Positions 56,711 to 64,000 of a DNA stretch of 64,000 bases are shown piece by piece. Positions within the stretch are counted from its first letter, which is position 1, and each line of letters begins with the position of its first letter. The notes beneath the pieces are model-generated. The model had not been told where the DNA came from, ran no database searches, and worked only from the letters and a program-made list of their open reading frames with translations. Origin of the DNA: Parendozoicomonas callyspongiae (lineage in GTDB: Bacteria; Pseudomonadota; Gammaproteobacteria; Pseudomonadales; Endozoicomonadaceae); contig NZ_JAMFLX010000006.1 of assembly GCF_023502345.1 (NCBI RefSeq), forward strand, positions 144,943-208,942, in the 5' to 3' direction. Made by a program: the position numbers and the translations under genes.

Positions 56711-57520
56711 TCAGCCTCCAAACAATTTCTGCAGAATGCCCTTGCGGGGAGCTGAGGTAAAGCGCATGGGAATTTCTTCTCCCAGGAACCGCTGCACTGC
56801 ATCTTCATAGGCCATACCAGCCCGGCTCTCTGGAAGATGAATGACAGGCAAGCCTTTATTGGATGCATTCAGCACATCACGGTCTTCCGGAATAACACTC
56901 AGCAGAGGTATTGCCAGAATATCCTTGACGTCTTCAACACTAAGCATCTCACCCTTTTCCACCCGTCCCGGGTCATAGCGGGTCAGGAGTAAGTGCTCCT
57001 TAACCGGCTCCATATTCAGCTCGGCGCGTCTGGATTTGCTTTGTAGAATGCCCAATATGCGGTCAGAGTCGCGCACGGATGACACTTCTGGATTCGTGGT
57101 AATAATGGCTTCATCGGCATGATACAAAGCCATCAGGGCACCACGTTCAATGCCTGCGGGAGAGTCGCAGATAATGTAGTCAAAATCTTCGGCCAGCTCT
57201 TCCAGAACCTTCTCTACGCCTTCTGCGGTGAGGGCGTCTTTATCGCGGGTCTGGGATGCTGGCAGCACGTAGAGATTATCGGTGTGCTTGTCCTTGATCA
57301 GGGCCTGATGCAGGGCTGCCTCGCCGTTTATAACATTAATGAAATCATAGACGACCCGTCGTTCGCATCCCATAACCAGATCGAGATTACGAAGACCGAT
57401 ATCAAAATCAATAACGACAGTCCGGTGTCCCTGGCGCGCGAGACCTGAAGCCAGGGCTGCGCTGGTTGTTGTTTTTCCTACCCCTCCTTTACCGGAGGTG
57501 ATAACGATTGTTTTTGCCAA
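56711..57520 (-). CDS. minD: Septum site-determining ATPase MinD
   Basis: A 269-residue deviant-Walker ATPase (GKGGVGKTT at ~10-18) that binds the membrane through a C-terminal amphipathic helix (KGILQKLFGG) and recruits MinC. DSPAGIE marks the switch region. Standard length and gene order. Confidence 0.97.
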   Translation of the reverse strand: MAKTIVITSGKGGVGKTTTSAALASGLARQGHRTVVIDFDIGLRNLDLVMGCERRVVYDFINVINGEAALHQALIKDKHTDNLYVLPASQTRDKDALTAEGVEKVLEELAEDFDYIICDSPAGIERGALMALYHADEAIITTNPEVSSVRDSDRILGILQSKSRRAELNMEPVKEHLLLTRYDPGRVEKGEMLSVEDVKDILAIPLLSVIPEDRDVLNASNKGLPVIHLPESRAGMAYEDAVQRFLGEEIPMRFTSAPRKGILQKLFGG

Positions 57521-57560
57521 TGTGTTTCCCTTCCAATGAACTCAGTACCTTACAGGTGCC

Positions 57561-58403
57561 TTATAGGGGTTGGATAATCAGCGCATCGTCTTCAAGGTAT
57601 ATGCGTACTGGTTTTTTCCAGAGCGACTTGTTGATATTGGCTGCAAGTTTGTAATGACCATTAATGGAAACCAGTTCTGCCTCGTTATGAGTGCAGAAAA
57701 TACAGGCATCCTTATTGCCTTTAACTCCAGCCAGCGCCCGGCCACGAAATGGGCCGTAAGCGTGGATATAGCCCTCAGCCAGGATTTCTGCTCCTGCGCT
57801 GACCGGGCCGGTCAGTATCAAGTCACCTTCATGATAAATCTGCTGACCTGAACGAACAGGTGAGCTGATGATTCTGGGTGGTTTAAGTAAGTTGTCCGGA
57901 TTTTCCGTCTGTTCTTGTTCTTTTACCTCTTGTTCTGGAGCACCTGGCTCGGAGTTATTCTTGTTATGAGGTTCCAGTACCAGAGAGGACTGGTGTATAG
58001 GTGTCACGCTGGCACCCTGTGGAGTATCACTGTGATCCTGTTTCGGAATTTTACGGGCGACGGCCTGGGGCTGAGCAGCAAGGCAGGCCAGACCCGCATC
58101 AATGGCACTTTTTCGCTGGGCACTGCTGCCTCCGCGGACAGCGATAAGGTTGATGCCAAAGCCAGCACAGAGTGTGCACAGCCGGGCCATATCAATAAGG
58201 CTGTTGGGCTGAGCAAGCCGCTCAAGGCCAACGACAACAGGCGTATTCTCAAAGAATCGGGGCGCTTTGGCTACCAGTCCCTGTAGCTGCTGGTGCAGGC
58301 TGATCTCATCGAACTGATACAGCTCTAGAGTCATCATGGTGACCATGCTTCCCTTAAGCTGGAAGCAGGGACTGGCTGTATGTGGTGTAATCGTGCTTGT
58401 CAT
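57561..58403 (-). CDS. minC: Septum site-determining protein MinC
   Basis: Inhibitor of FtsZ assembly, 280 residues, longer than E. coli MinC (231). The N-terminal domain (~15-120) is followed by an extended Gln/Glu/Ser-rich linker (~130-185). The C-terminal beta-helix domain with GPFRGRALAG and MinD-binding features is intact. The linker is the only unusual part. It is the first gene of the operon, 40 bp before minD. Confidence 0.95.
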   Translation of the reverse strand: MTSTITPHTASPCFQLKGSMVTMMTLELYQFDEISLHQQLQGLVAKAPRFFENTPVVVGLERLAQPNSLIDMARLCTLCAGFGINLIAVRGGSSAQRKSAIDAGLACLAAQPQAVARKIPKQDHSDTPQGASVTPIHQSSLVLEPHNKNNSEPGAPEQEVKEQEQTENPDNLLKPPRIISSPVRSGQQIYHEGDLILTGPVSAGAEILAEGYIHAYGPFRGRALAGVKGNKDACIFCTHNEAELVSINGHYKLAANINKSLWKKPVRIYLEDDALIIQPL

Positions 58404-58591
58404 GACCGCAGTGAAGGTGCTATTTGCTCAGCATGGATCATAGGGTAGGGACAGGCCGATTCCGGTGCAAGCATGATTTGCTGAAAAAACGTGAGCAATG
58501 TCAGGTTAATTTGTTTTTTCTATTAAGACAAAATCGCTAAATTGTCGACAAAGATGAGACTGACATATTTTTGTGGCTAGTAAAAAAATGT

Positions 58592-60169
58592 TCATTTAGC
58601 GATTGATGTTGGCCTTGATTGCAGAGCATGTTCAATGCTAGGTAAAGATTTGCATGCTCTATAAACTTGAATACCTTCAATCGGTTTCATCCCGGGACCG
58701 TCTAAAAAGCAAGTTTCTTCATCGCATTTTACACCGAACGCGTGTGCTTCATGGGTTTTGTGCTTGACTCTGCTGAGCCACTCAAGAGCAGCCTGTCGAT
58801 TGCTTTCTCGATAGCTATGCGCAATGCGTAGATAGAGATCGTCACCAAGATGCAGATTCCCTGTATGAAGATCGTTGGCAATTTTCTGACGTTTAAATAA
58901 CCAATAAGGCCGTTCCGTTTTTTCCAGAGCTGACATGAAGTTGCGAAGTGTGGTGGACTTCAATAACCACCGACCAGGTTTCATACCGATGTCGAAATCT
59001 CTTTTTAGTTGTTCAGATTGAGAAGGCATGAGGTCAGTAAGTATTGAATAAACATCTGGAAGAGGGGCGTCATGGGTGATTTTTTTTAAAATGCGATGAG
59101 GGATTGTCTGACTTAAAAGATCTTCTTCCAGAAAACTGTAATTAAAAGCTGATTTTGCTTCTGACTGACTAAGTAATGTCATCTCGTCTTTTGCAGTCTG
59201 AAAGTTACGTTCAACGCAGTATTTACGGCCCGGTGCTCTGTGAAAGCCTTTCTTTCGTGAGCAGGCTGGATCTTCACACTGCATTTCCAGTGGATGGCAT
59301 ATCTCTGCACTTTTCCAGCGGAATTTATGGACTAATGGAATAGCTTCTTTACGTTTCAATCCTTGAGTGTTGAGCTGCGAATTTGTGTCGTGTGCTGTCT
59401 GCAAACGATGAGTAAGTCTTAACACTCTTCTGGTCTGAAAATGGGGGGTGGCAATGGAGAGAGCTGAACTTTTATCCGCATCAGGGGGTTGTATGTTTGG
59501 CTTTACCTGATAGATAAAGGTTTCACTTCCTTCCTCCCCGGCTGCAGAAAAAGAAAATTGGTAAATAAGAGTCACTTGGTTTATTTCGGGTAAAGCTTCT
59601 GATATCTCCTGAACATCAATAGAAGCTCCATTGATTAATATCTGAGGCGATTCTGTTTTTAGCAAACCATAAGGAATGTTTTTTATGGATGCTGAGTTGA
59701 GGTAATACTGTTTGTCAGGAAAACTCAGGTGATGCAGTTCTTCGGGTAATTCTGCCACAGAAGTTGATTGATTTTCCAAGAGAGTATGGGTGGGGTAGGT
59801 GTCAGAAGCTTCTGGAACGGGATGCACAAAACCGATTTGGTCCGAGGGTGAGGGTGAAGCTTCAACCAGCAAAAACATTTTGAGTTCGCCCCACTCGTCT
59901 GCAAAAGCCGGAACGCCCCTAATCAGGTGAATAGAGCCGAGAAATTGGGTTGCTTCAGTGGAAGGTTGAAGGGAAAAAGAGTATCGCCCCTGAGAGTCTC
60001 TTGATACAAATGTATTGACTGCACCAATAAGGGTGCTTTCCTCAGCGGGAGGTTGCTCGGTATTCACATTTTCGGATGAGTTCTCTTTGGAAAATAGAAA
60101 GCTGGATGCTAAAAGCAAAGTTATTGTAATGAGTAGTTTGGTAGATTTAATTTTATTTTTTTGTTCCAT
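58592..60169 (-). CDS. Secreted orphan protein, 525 residues, Cys-containing
   Basis: ATG 60169 opens a clear signal peptide (basic start, hydrophobic core ITLLLASSFLF). The mature protein matches no family I recognise. The first part (~40-240) is beta-like. A central segment carries a Cys cluster (CHPLEMQCEDPAC, then YCVE), and the C-terminal part has a CDEETC pair, suggesting disulfides. There are no membrane segments beyond the leader. The gene is AT-rich and stands alone between minC and rapA. It could be a secreted host-interaction factor, but nothing proves this. Confidence 0.72.
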   Translation of the reverse strand: MEQKNKIKSTKLLITITLLLASSFLFSKENSSENVNTEQPPAEESTLIGAVNTFVSRDSQGRYSFSLQPSTEATQFLGSIHLIRGVPAFADEWGELKMFLLVEASPSPSDQIGFVHPVPEASDTYPTHTLLENQSTSVAELPEELHHLSFPDKQYYLNSASIKNIPYGLLKTESPQILINGASIDVQEISEALPEINQVTLIYQFSFSAAGEEGSETFIYQVKPNIQPPDADKSSALSIATPHFQTRRVLRLTHRLQTAHDTNSQLNTQGLKRKEAIPLVHKFRWKSAEICHPLEMQCEDPACSRKKGFHRAPGRKYCVERNFQTAKDEMTLLSQSEAKSAFNYSFLEEDLLSQTIPHRILKKITHDAPLPDVYSILTDLMPSQSEQLKRDFDIGMKPGRWLLKSTTLRNFMSALEKTERPYWLFKRQKIANDLHTGNLHLGDDLYLRIAHSYRESNRQAALEWLSRVKHKTHEAHAFGVKCDEETCFLDGPGMKPIEGIQVYRACKSLPSIEHALQSRPTSIAK

Positions 60170-60269
60170 CTTTCAGTACGGTCACCAGAAACGCTTTTAA
60201 AGTAGACCGAAATCCCCACAGTTGGAGGACCCTGAAAGATATTTTTTGTTGAGGAAGAGATAGATAAAC

Positions 60270-60306
60270 CCTGTTCACCGCCAGGAACTTCCTGGCGGTG
60301 AACAGG
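60270..60306. terminator. 37-bp near-perfect palindrome downstream of rapA
   Basis: CCTGTTCACCGCCAGGAA and its exact complement are separated by one base; the effective stem is ~16 bp. It lies 22 bp after the rapA stop and is followed on the minus strand by GTTTAT, so it is a likely terminator. Confidence 0.7.
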
Positions 60307-60328
60307 TTTGATGAAATGGTTTGAAATA

Positions 60329-63217
60329 TCAGGTGGTAAAGATCAACCGGATAGCATCCAGACGCATTTGGGCCTTCTGCAGAACCTGGTAACCGGAAGC
60401 TGCCTGCTGCTTGAGGAACTCGATCTCTTCATCACGAATATTCGGGTTAACAGCCTTAAGGGCTGCCAGGCGACGAATTTCCTGAGTCACATTGTTCATC
60501 AGCTTCTGACAGGAGTCGTTTACGATATCTGCCACCTGGGTGCGGGCATGGTCTTCCGCAGCCTTGGCCATTTTAACAATGGCTTCACGCTGGTTTTTTA
60601 CAACCTTGCGGGCGGTGCTGGTTTTCAGCTTCTGCAGCTGAGGATCAAGGGCCTTGAAGGAAACCTTGGTGCCAAGGTCGTTCAGGGCTGGGTCGATCAA
60701 AGTGCGCAGCACAGTTGGTGGCAGGAATCGTTCAAGCTGCAGATGACGGTCTCCACTGGCTTCCACGACGAAAATAGCTTCCATCAGCATCAGGCCGGGC
60801 TTCAGGCCCTTGCTCTTAATAATGCAGCAGGCGGTGTTGCCAGTCTCGCTGGTCAGCAGTATATCCATGCCTTCGCGTACCATGGGATGCTCCCAGGTCA
60901 CGAACTGCATATCTTCGCGGGAGAGAGCATTATCACGATCAAATGTGATAGTTGTTCCATCCGTGGGGACACCGGGATAGCTGGTCACTGTCATATGGCT
61001 GCCAGGGCGAACCACCAGGGCATTCTGGGAATGCTCTTCCGTCTCCAGGCCAAAGCTTTCAAACAGCTTGTCCACGTAATTGGACAGTGTTTTAGGCGTA
61101 TCTTCGCTGCAGATCTCACTAACCAGATCACGATTGCTGCCAGCACCGCGAGAATTGAGTTCGAGCAACCGGTCACGACCAAGACGCAGATGACGGCTGA
61201 CCTCTTCATTCATCTCTCTGGAGCGTTCAACCAGGGAGTCAAAATCAAAGGATTCACCTTCCTCTGCCGGTGCGTTGCATAACCAGGCTTCCAGCTCGTC
61301 GCGGTGACGGGAGTAGACGACACTGCCAGCCGGGCAGGTGTCGGCAAAGGCATTCAAACCGGTGTTGTACCAGTCAAACAGCTTCTCTTGCGCAGTCCCT
61401 TTCACATAAGGCACGTGAATACGGATGGTCTCTTCCTGGCCGATACGGTCCAGGCGGCCGATACGCTGCTCCAGAAGGTCTGGGTTAGCTGGCATATCAA
61501 ACAGAACCAGGTGATGCGCAAACTGGAAGTTACGGCCTTCACTGCCAATCTCGGAGCAGATCAGAACCTGGGCACCGTATTCTTCATCGGCAAACCAGGC
61601 CGCAGCGCGGTCACGTTCAACAATGCTCATATCTTCATGGAAGACAGAGGCCTGGGTTCCGGCAGAAATACGCAGGGCATTTTCCAGATCCATGGCGGTG
61701 TGCTTGTTGGCGCAGATAACCAGCACTTTGTCTTTGCGCAGCAGTTTCAGCAGATTGGTCATCCAGTCGATACGGGGATCGACTTTCCACCAGGGATCCA
61801 TATCCTCAACACGGATCTGTGCCTGGTAGCCCAGTTCAGGAAATACCTGCTGTTCCAGTTCCGTATTTTCTTCCAGAGCAATGCTGTAAAGCTCTGGAAG
61901 CTCCTGCGGATAACCTTGCACAGCACGTCCAGGGAAACCGGGAACCGCAGCACGGGTGTTACGGAACAGGATGCGACCAGTGCCGTGACGATCCAGCAGG
62001 GTGCGAATCAGTTGTTCTTTGGCATTGGCATGCTGAGCTTCAGTCTGGCCATCATCATTAATAATGGCGATCAGACCATCAGCTTCAGTGCCCAGCAGGT
62101 CACGCAGATTAGTGGCGGCAGAGTCAGAGATCTTGCCAGTGTCCAGAAGTTCACGGGCGGCCTCCGCGATAGGCTCGTAGCGGGCCTCCTCTTCCTGGAA
62201 TGTAGTCAGGCTGTGGAAACGATCCGGATCCAGCAGGCGCAGACGGGCAAAGTGACCAGCCTGTCCCAGTTGTTCTGGTGTAGCGGTCAGCAGAAGAACA
62301 CCAGGAGTGTTTTCTGCCAGGTTCTCTACCAGGGTGTAGTCAGGGCCGGCACCGTTCTCTTCATCCCACTCCAGATGATGGGCTTCGTCGATAACCATCA
62401 GGTCCCAGCCGGCTTCCAGGGCCTGTTCCTGATGTTCCGGGCTGTTACGCAGGAAGTCGATACTTGCCAGCACCAGCTGTTCGCTGCTGAACGGGTTCTC
62501 GCCATCAGAATTGCGGCAGCGCTCTTCATCGAACACGCTGAAATGCATGTTAAAGCGACGCAGCATCTCAACCAGCCACTGATGAACCAGGGCTTCGGGA
62601 ACCAGAATCAGAACACGGGAAGCGCGACCTGTCAGAAGCTGACGGTTGATAATCAGGCCGGCTTCAATGGTTTTACCAAGGCCGACCTCATCGGCGAGAA
62701 GTACGCGCGGGGCATGGCGGTCTGCCACTTCATGGGCAATATGAAGTTGATGGGGAATCAGGCTGGCACGTGCGCCAGCCAGACCGAGCCAGGGAGACTG
62801 GCACAGGCGGTTATACTGGCTCAGGGTTTCATATCTGAGGGAGAAGTTGCTGTTCAGGTCTATCTGACCTGCCAGCAGGCGATCCTGTGGCTTGTTGAAT
62901 TCAATAAAGTTATCCAGTCCCGCTTCTGGCAGCTCTCTGGGCGTGCCATTTTCATCGGTACCGGTGTAGCAAAGGAGGCCATCCTTTTCCTGCACATCGG
63001 ATACGGTGAGAATCCAGCCTTCATGGCTGGCTACGCTGTCACCTGGTTCAAACCGCACGCGTGTCAGTGGACTGTTTTCCAGTCGGTAAACCCGGGTTTC
63101 CCCCGTGGCGGGGTAGAGCAGGGTTACAGTGCGGGCATCGAATGTGAGGATGGTGCCCAGCCCCTGTTCAATCTCGGTATCACTGATCCAGCGTTGTCCC
63201 GGGACGAAAGATGCCAT
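60329..63217 (-). CDS. rapA: RNA polymerase-associated ATPase RapA
   Basis: SWI2/SNF2 ATPase that recycles stalled RNA polymerase. The 962 residues match E. coli RapA (968) throughout: an N-terminal Tudor-like pair of domains (GQRWISDTE), motif I DEVGLGKTIEAG, DEAHH, and helicase C with GSEGRNFQF and QRIGRLDRIGQ. ATG 63217 gives the same start as the E. coli protein; in-frame ATGs at 63235 and 63238 lack a ribosome site. A 660-codon antisense open frame on the other strand is a shadow. Confidence 0.96.
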   Translation of the reverse strand: MASFVPGQRWISDTEIEQGLGTILTFDARTVTLLYPATGETRVYRLENSPLTRVRFEPGDSVASHEGWILTVSDVQEKDGLLCYTGTDENGTPRELPEAGLDNFIEFNKPQDRLLAGQIDLNSNFSLRYETLSQYNRLCQSPWLGLAGARASLIPHQLHIAHEVADRHAPRVLLADEVGLGKTIEAGLIINRQLLTGRASRVLILVPEALVHQWLVEMLRRFNMHFSVFDEERCRNSDGENPFSSEQLVLASIDFLRNSPEHQEQALEAGWDLMVIDEAHHLEWDEENGAGPDYTLVENLAENTPGVLLLTATPEQLGQAGHFARLRLLDPDRFHSLTTFQEEEARYEPIAEAARELLDTGKISDSAATNLRDLLGTEADGLIAIINDDGQTEAQHANAKEQLIRTLLDRHGTGRILFRNTRAAVPGFPGRAVQGYPQELPELYSIALEENTELEQQVFPELGYQAQIRVEDMDPWWKVDPRIDWMTNLLKLLRKDKVLVICANKHTAMDLENALRISAGTQASVFHEDMSIVERDRAAAWFADEEYGAQVLICSEIGSEGRNFQFAHHLVLFDMPANPDLLEQRIGRLDRIGQEETIRIHVPYVKGTAQEKLFDWYNTGLNAFADTCPAGSVVYSRHRDELEAWLCNAPAEEGESFDFDSLVERSREMNEEVSRHLRLGRDRLLELNSRGAGSNRDLVSEICSEDTPKTLSNYVDKLFESFGLETEEHSQNALVVRPGSHMTVTSYPGVPTDGTTITFDRDNALSREDMQFVTWEHPMVREGMDILLTSETGNTACCIIKSKGLKPGLMLMEAIFVVEASGDRHLQLERFLPPTVLRTLIDPALNDLGTKVSFKALDPQLQKLKTSTARKVVKNQREAIVKMAKAAEDHARTQVADIVNDSCQKLMNNVTQEIRRLAALKAVNPNIRDEEIEFLKQQAASGYQVLQKAQMRLDAIRLIFTT

Positions 63218-63378
63218 AGATTCTGCCTGCTCCATCATCGAAAAAAGGCGGGTATGTTATCGAAAAATGACAAAAGGACAATATAGGTGACACCGCAAAA
63301 AATAAATATAGGGCGAACTTTGGGGGAAACCGAAGTGTTTTGTTTCATGATTATTGATAATTGTTACAGTATTACGGG

Positions 63379-64000
63379 TTATACCAGTCGATTCAGTAAC
63401 CAGAAAGTCCCAATGCCGAGAAGATTCCCTGCTCCATAGCCAAGAACTCCGGCGCTGATACCGGCAACCAGTACCGAACGGTTATGCATAACTCCCGCTG
63501 CGAGGGGGATAAAAGGTGGTGACAGGATAGAGGCCACGGATGTGACCAGGAAGGTGTCAGCGTCGATCCGAAAGAGTTTGCACAGAATCAAATGAAGAGC
63601 CATGGAGCCGAAAACCACCACCATGAAAAAACAAAGCAGGTTGCGGGTGGCCTGCTCAAATAGTTCCTGATTGAACAGCGTTCCTGACTCTGTGCAAAAG
63701 AGCAGGATTAAATACATTCCCAGGGGCCAGTTACCCGGCGAGGTGTTCAGACGCTTATTGAATGATGCTATCAGGCTGAGAATGGTCAGAACTATGATCG
63801 CTACTGCAGTTTTCCATTCTGATGGAGATAGTTCTGATATTCCTAACGCCACAATAATAATGAGTGCTGTAGCGAGCAGGCATGGGAAAAGCTTTTTCCA
63901 AATATTCGATTGTTTCAATAATTGAAACTGTCTGTGCTCTGAATCAAGCTGCGCCTCAGGTTCATTGATGGCGGGAGATTGGAAAGGGGTTAGAAGCAAC
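63379..64000 (-). CDS. DUF819-family membrane protein, 5' part outside the window
   Basis: The visible C-terminal 206 residues contain six or so hydrophobic helices and the motif pattern of DUF819 (VTSVASILSPPFIPLAAGVM, GISAGVLGYGAGNLLGI). Family members have ~380 residues, so about half is missing. The frame runs off the window end, so the apparent TTG start is not real. These proteins are presumed transporters of unknown substrate. Confidence 0.78.
   Translation of the reverse strand, partial: LLLTPFQSPAINEPEAQLDSEHRQFQLLKQSNIWKKLFPCLLATALIIIVALGISELSPSEWKTAVAIIVLTILSLIASFNKRLNTSPGNWPLGMYLILLFCTESGTLFNQELFEQATRNLLCFFMVVVFGSMALHLILCKLFRIDADTFLVTSVASILSPPFIPLAAGVMHNRSVLVAGISAGVLGYGAGNLLGIGTFWLLNRLV

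Noticed and set aside
61304..63286. 660-codon open frame on the plus strand
   Set aside because: It is entirely antisense to rapA, whose protein matches the family along its full length; the frame is a codon-bias shadow.

Overview
The window is a contiguous stretch of a Gram-negative gammaproteobacterial chromosome. The marker set (PurL, TadA and an MltF-type transglycosylase side by side, MinCDE, RapA, SbcCD, GGDEF) together with secreted or eukaryote-like proteins points to a marine, animal-associated member of the Endozoicomonas/Hahellaceae group. That placement is inference from gene content, not from a search. I see no rRNA, tRNA or CRISPR array.

Layout. 1-5726: a selenocysteine-containing formate dehydrogenase with an in-frame UGA and a SECIS hairpin, a translationally coupled SfrB-like flavoprotein, and convergent fdhD, preceded by a structured RNA that may be a group II intron fragment. 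5727-8880: accessory DNA with a miniature inverted-repeat element, a signal-peptide-bearing Ser/Thr kinase and two small unknown genes. 9048-10760: a membrane GAF-GGDEF diguanylate cyclase. 11138-17110: a BigR/SqrR-type ArsR repressor and OsmC protein divergent from an RND transporter / LolA-like / DUF1302 / DUF2892 operon, with two matching palindromes in the shared promoter region. 17235-22177: sbcDC. 22825-25176: acireductone dioxygenase and a retinol-saturase-like flavoenzyme. 25231-30547: two NhaC antiporters flanking a GNAT gene, an IS630 remnant and glutaminase, followed by a decayed methyltransferase. 30923-33883: an iron-type alcohol dehydrogenase and a secreted C69 dipeptidase. 34331-39518: AraC regulator, FabG, thiolase and MaoC genes for fatty-acyl metabolism. 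39563-46986: tadA, a short MltF-like transglycosylase, purL, a SlyB-like lipoprotein, a membrane-anchored unknown and a mercaptopyruvate sulfurtransferase. 47068-49726: a second inverted-repeat element, an AraC/GyrI-like regulator, an Asp/Glu racemase and an AraC pseudogene. 49947-53222: pepD and an OxlT-type MFS carrier. 53335-60169: two large orphan proteins around DUF3301-minEDC. 60329-64000: rapA and a DUF819 membrane protein cut by the window edge.

How parts work together. The Sec-FDH, flavoprotein and FdhD form a cytoplasmic formate/NAD(P)H module. The ArsR/OsmC/RND cluster looks like a reactive-sulfur or oxidant-responsive envelope export system. FabG, thiolase and MaoC with the AraC regulator look like a regulated acyl-chain module. 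The secreted kinase, the 525-residue Cys-containing secreted protein and the 893-residue protein with a nuclear-localisation-like tract and a DSGxxS motif are candidates for host-directed factors. The most noteworthy observations are the sulfur-sensing export cluster, the Sec-FDH with its flavoprotein partner, the candidate host-directed proteins, and two small terminal-inverted-repeat elements with GTAA ends.
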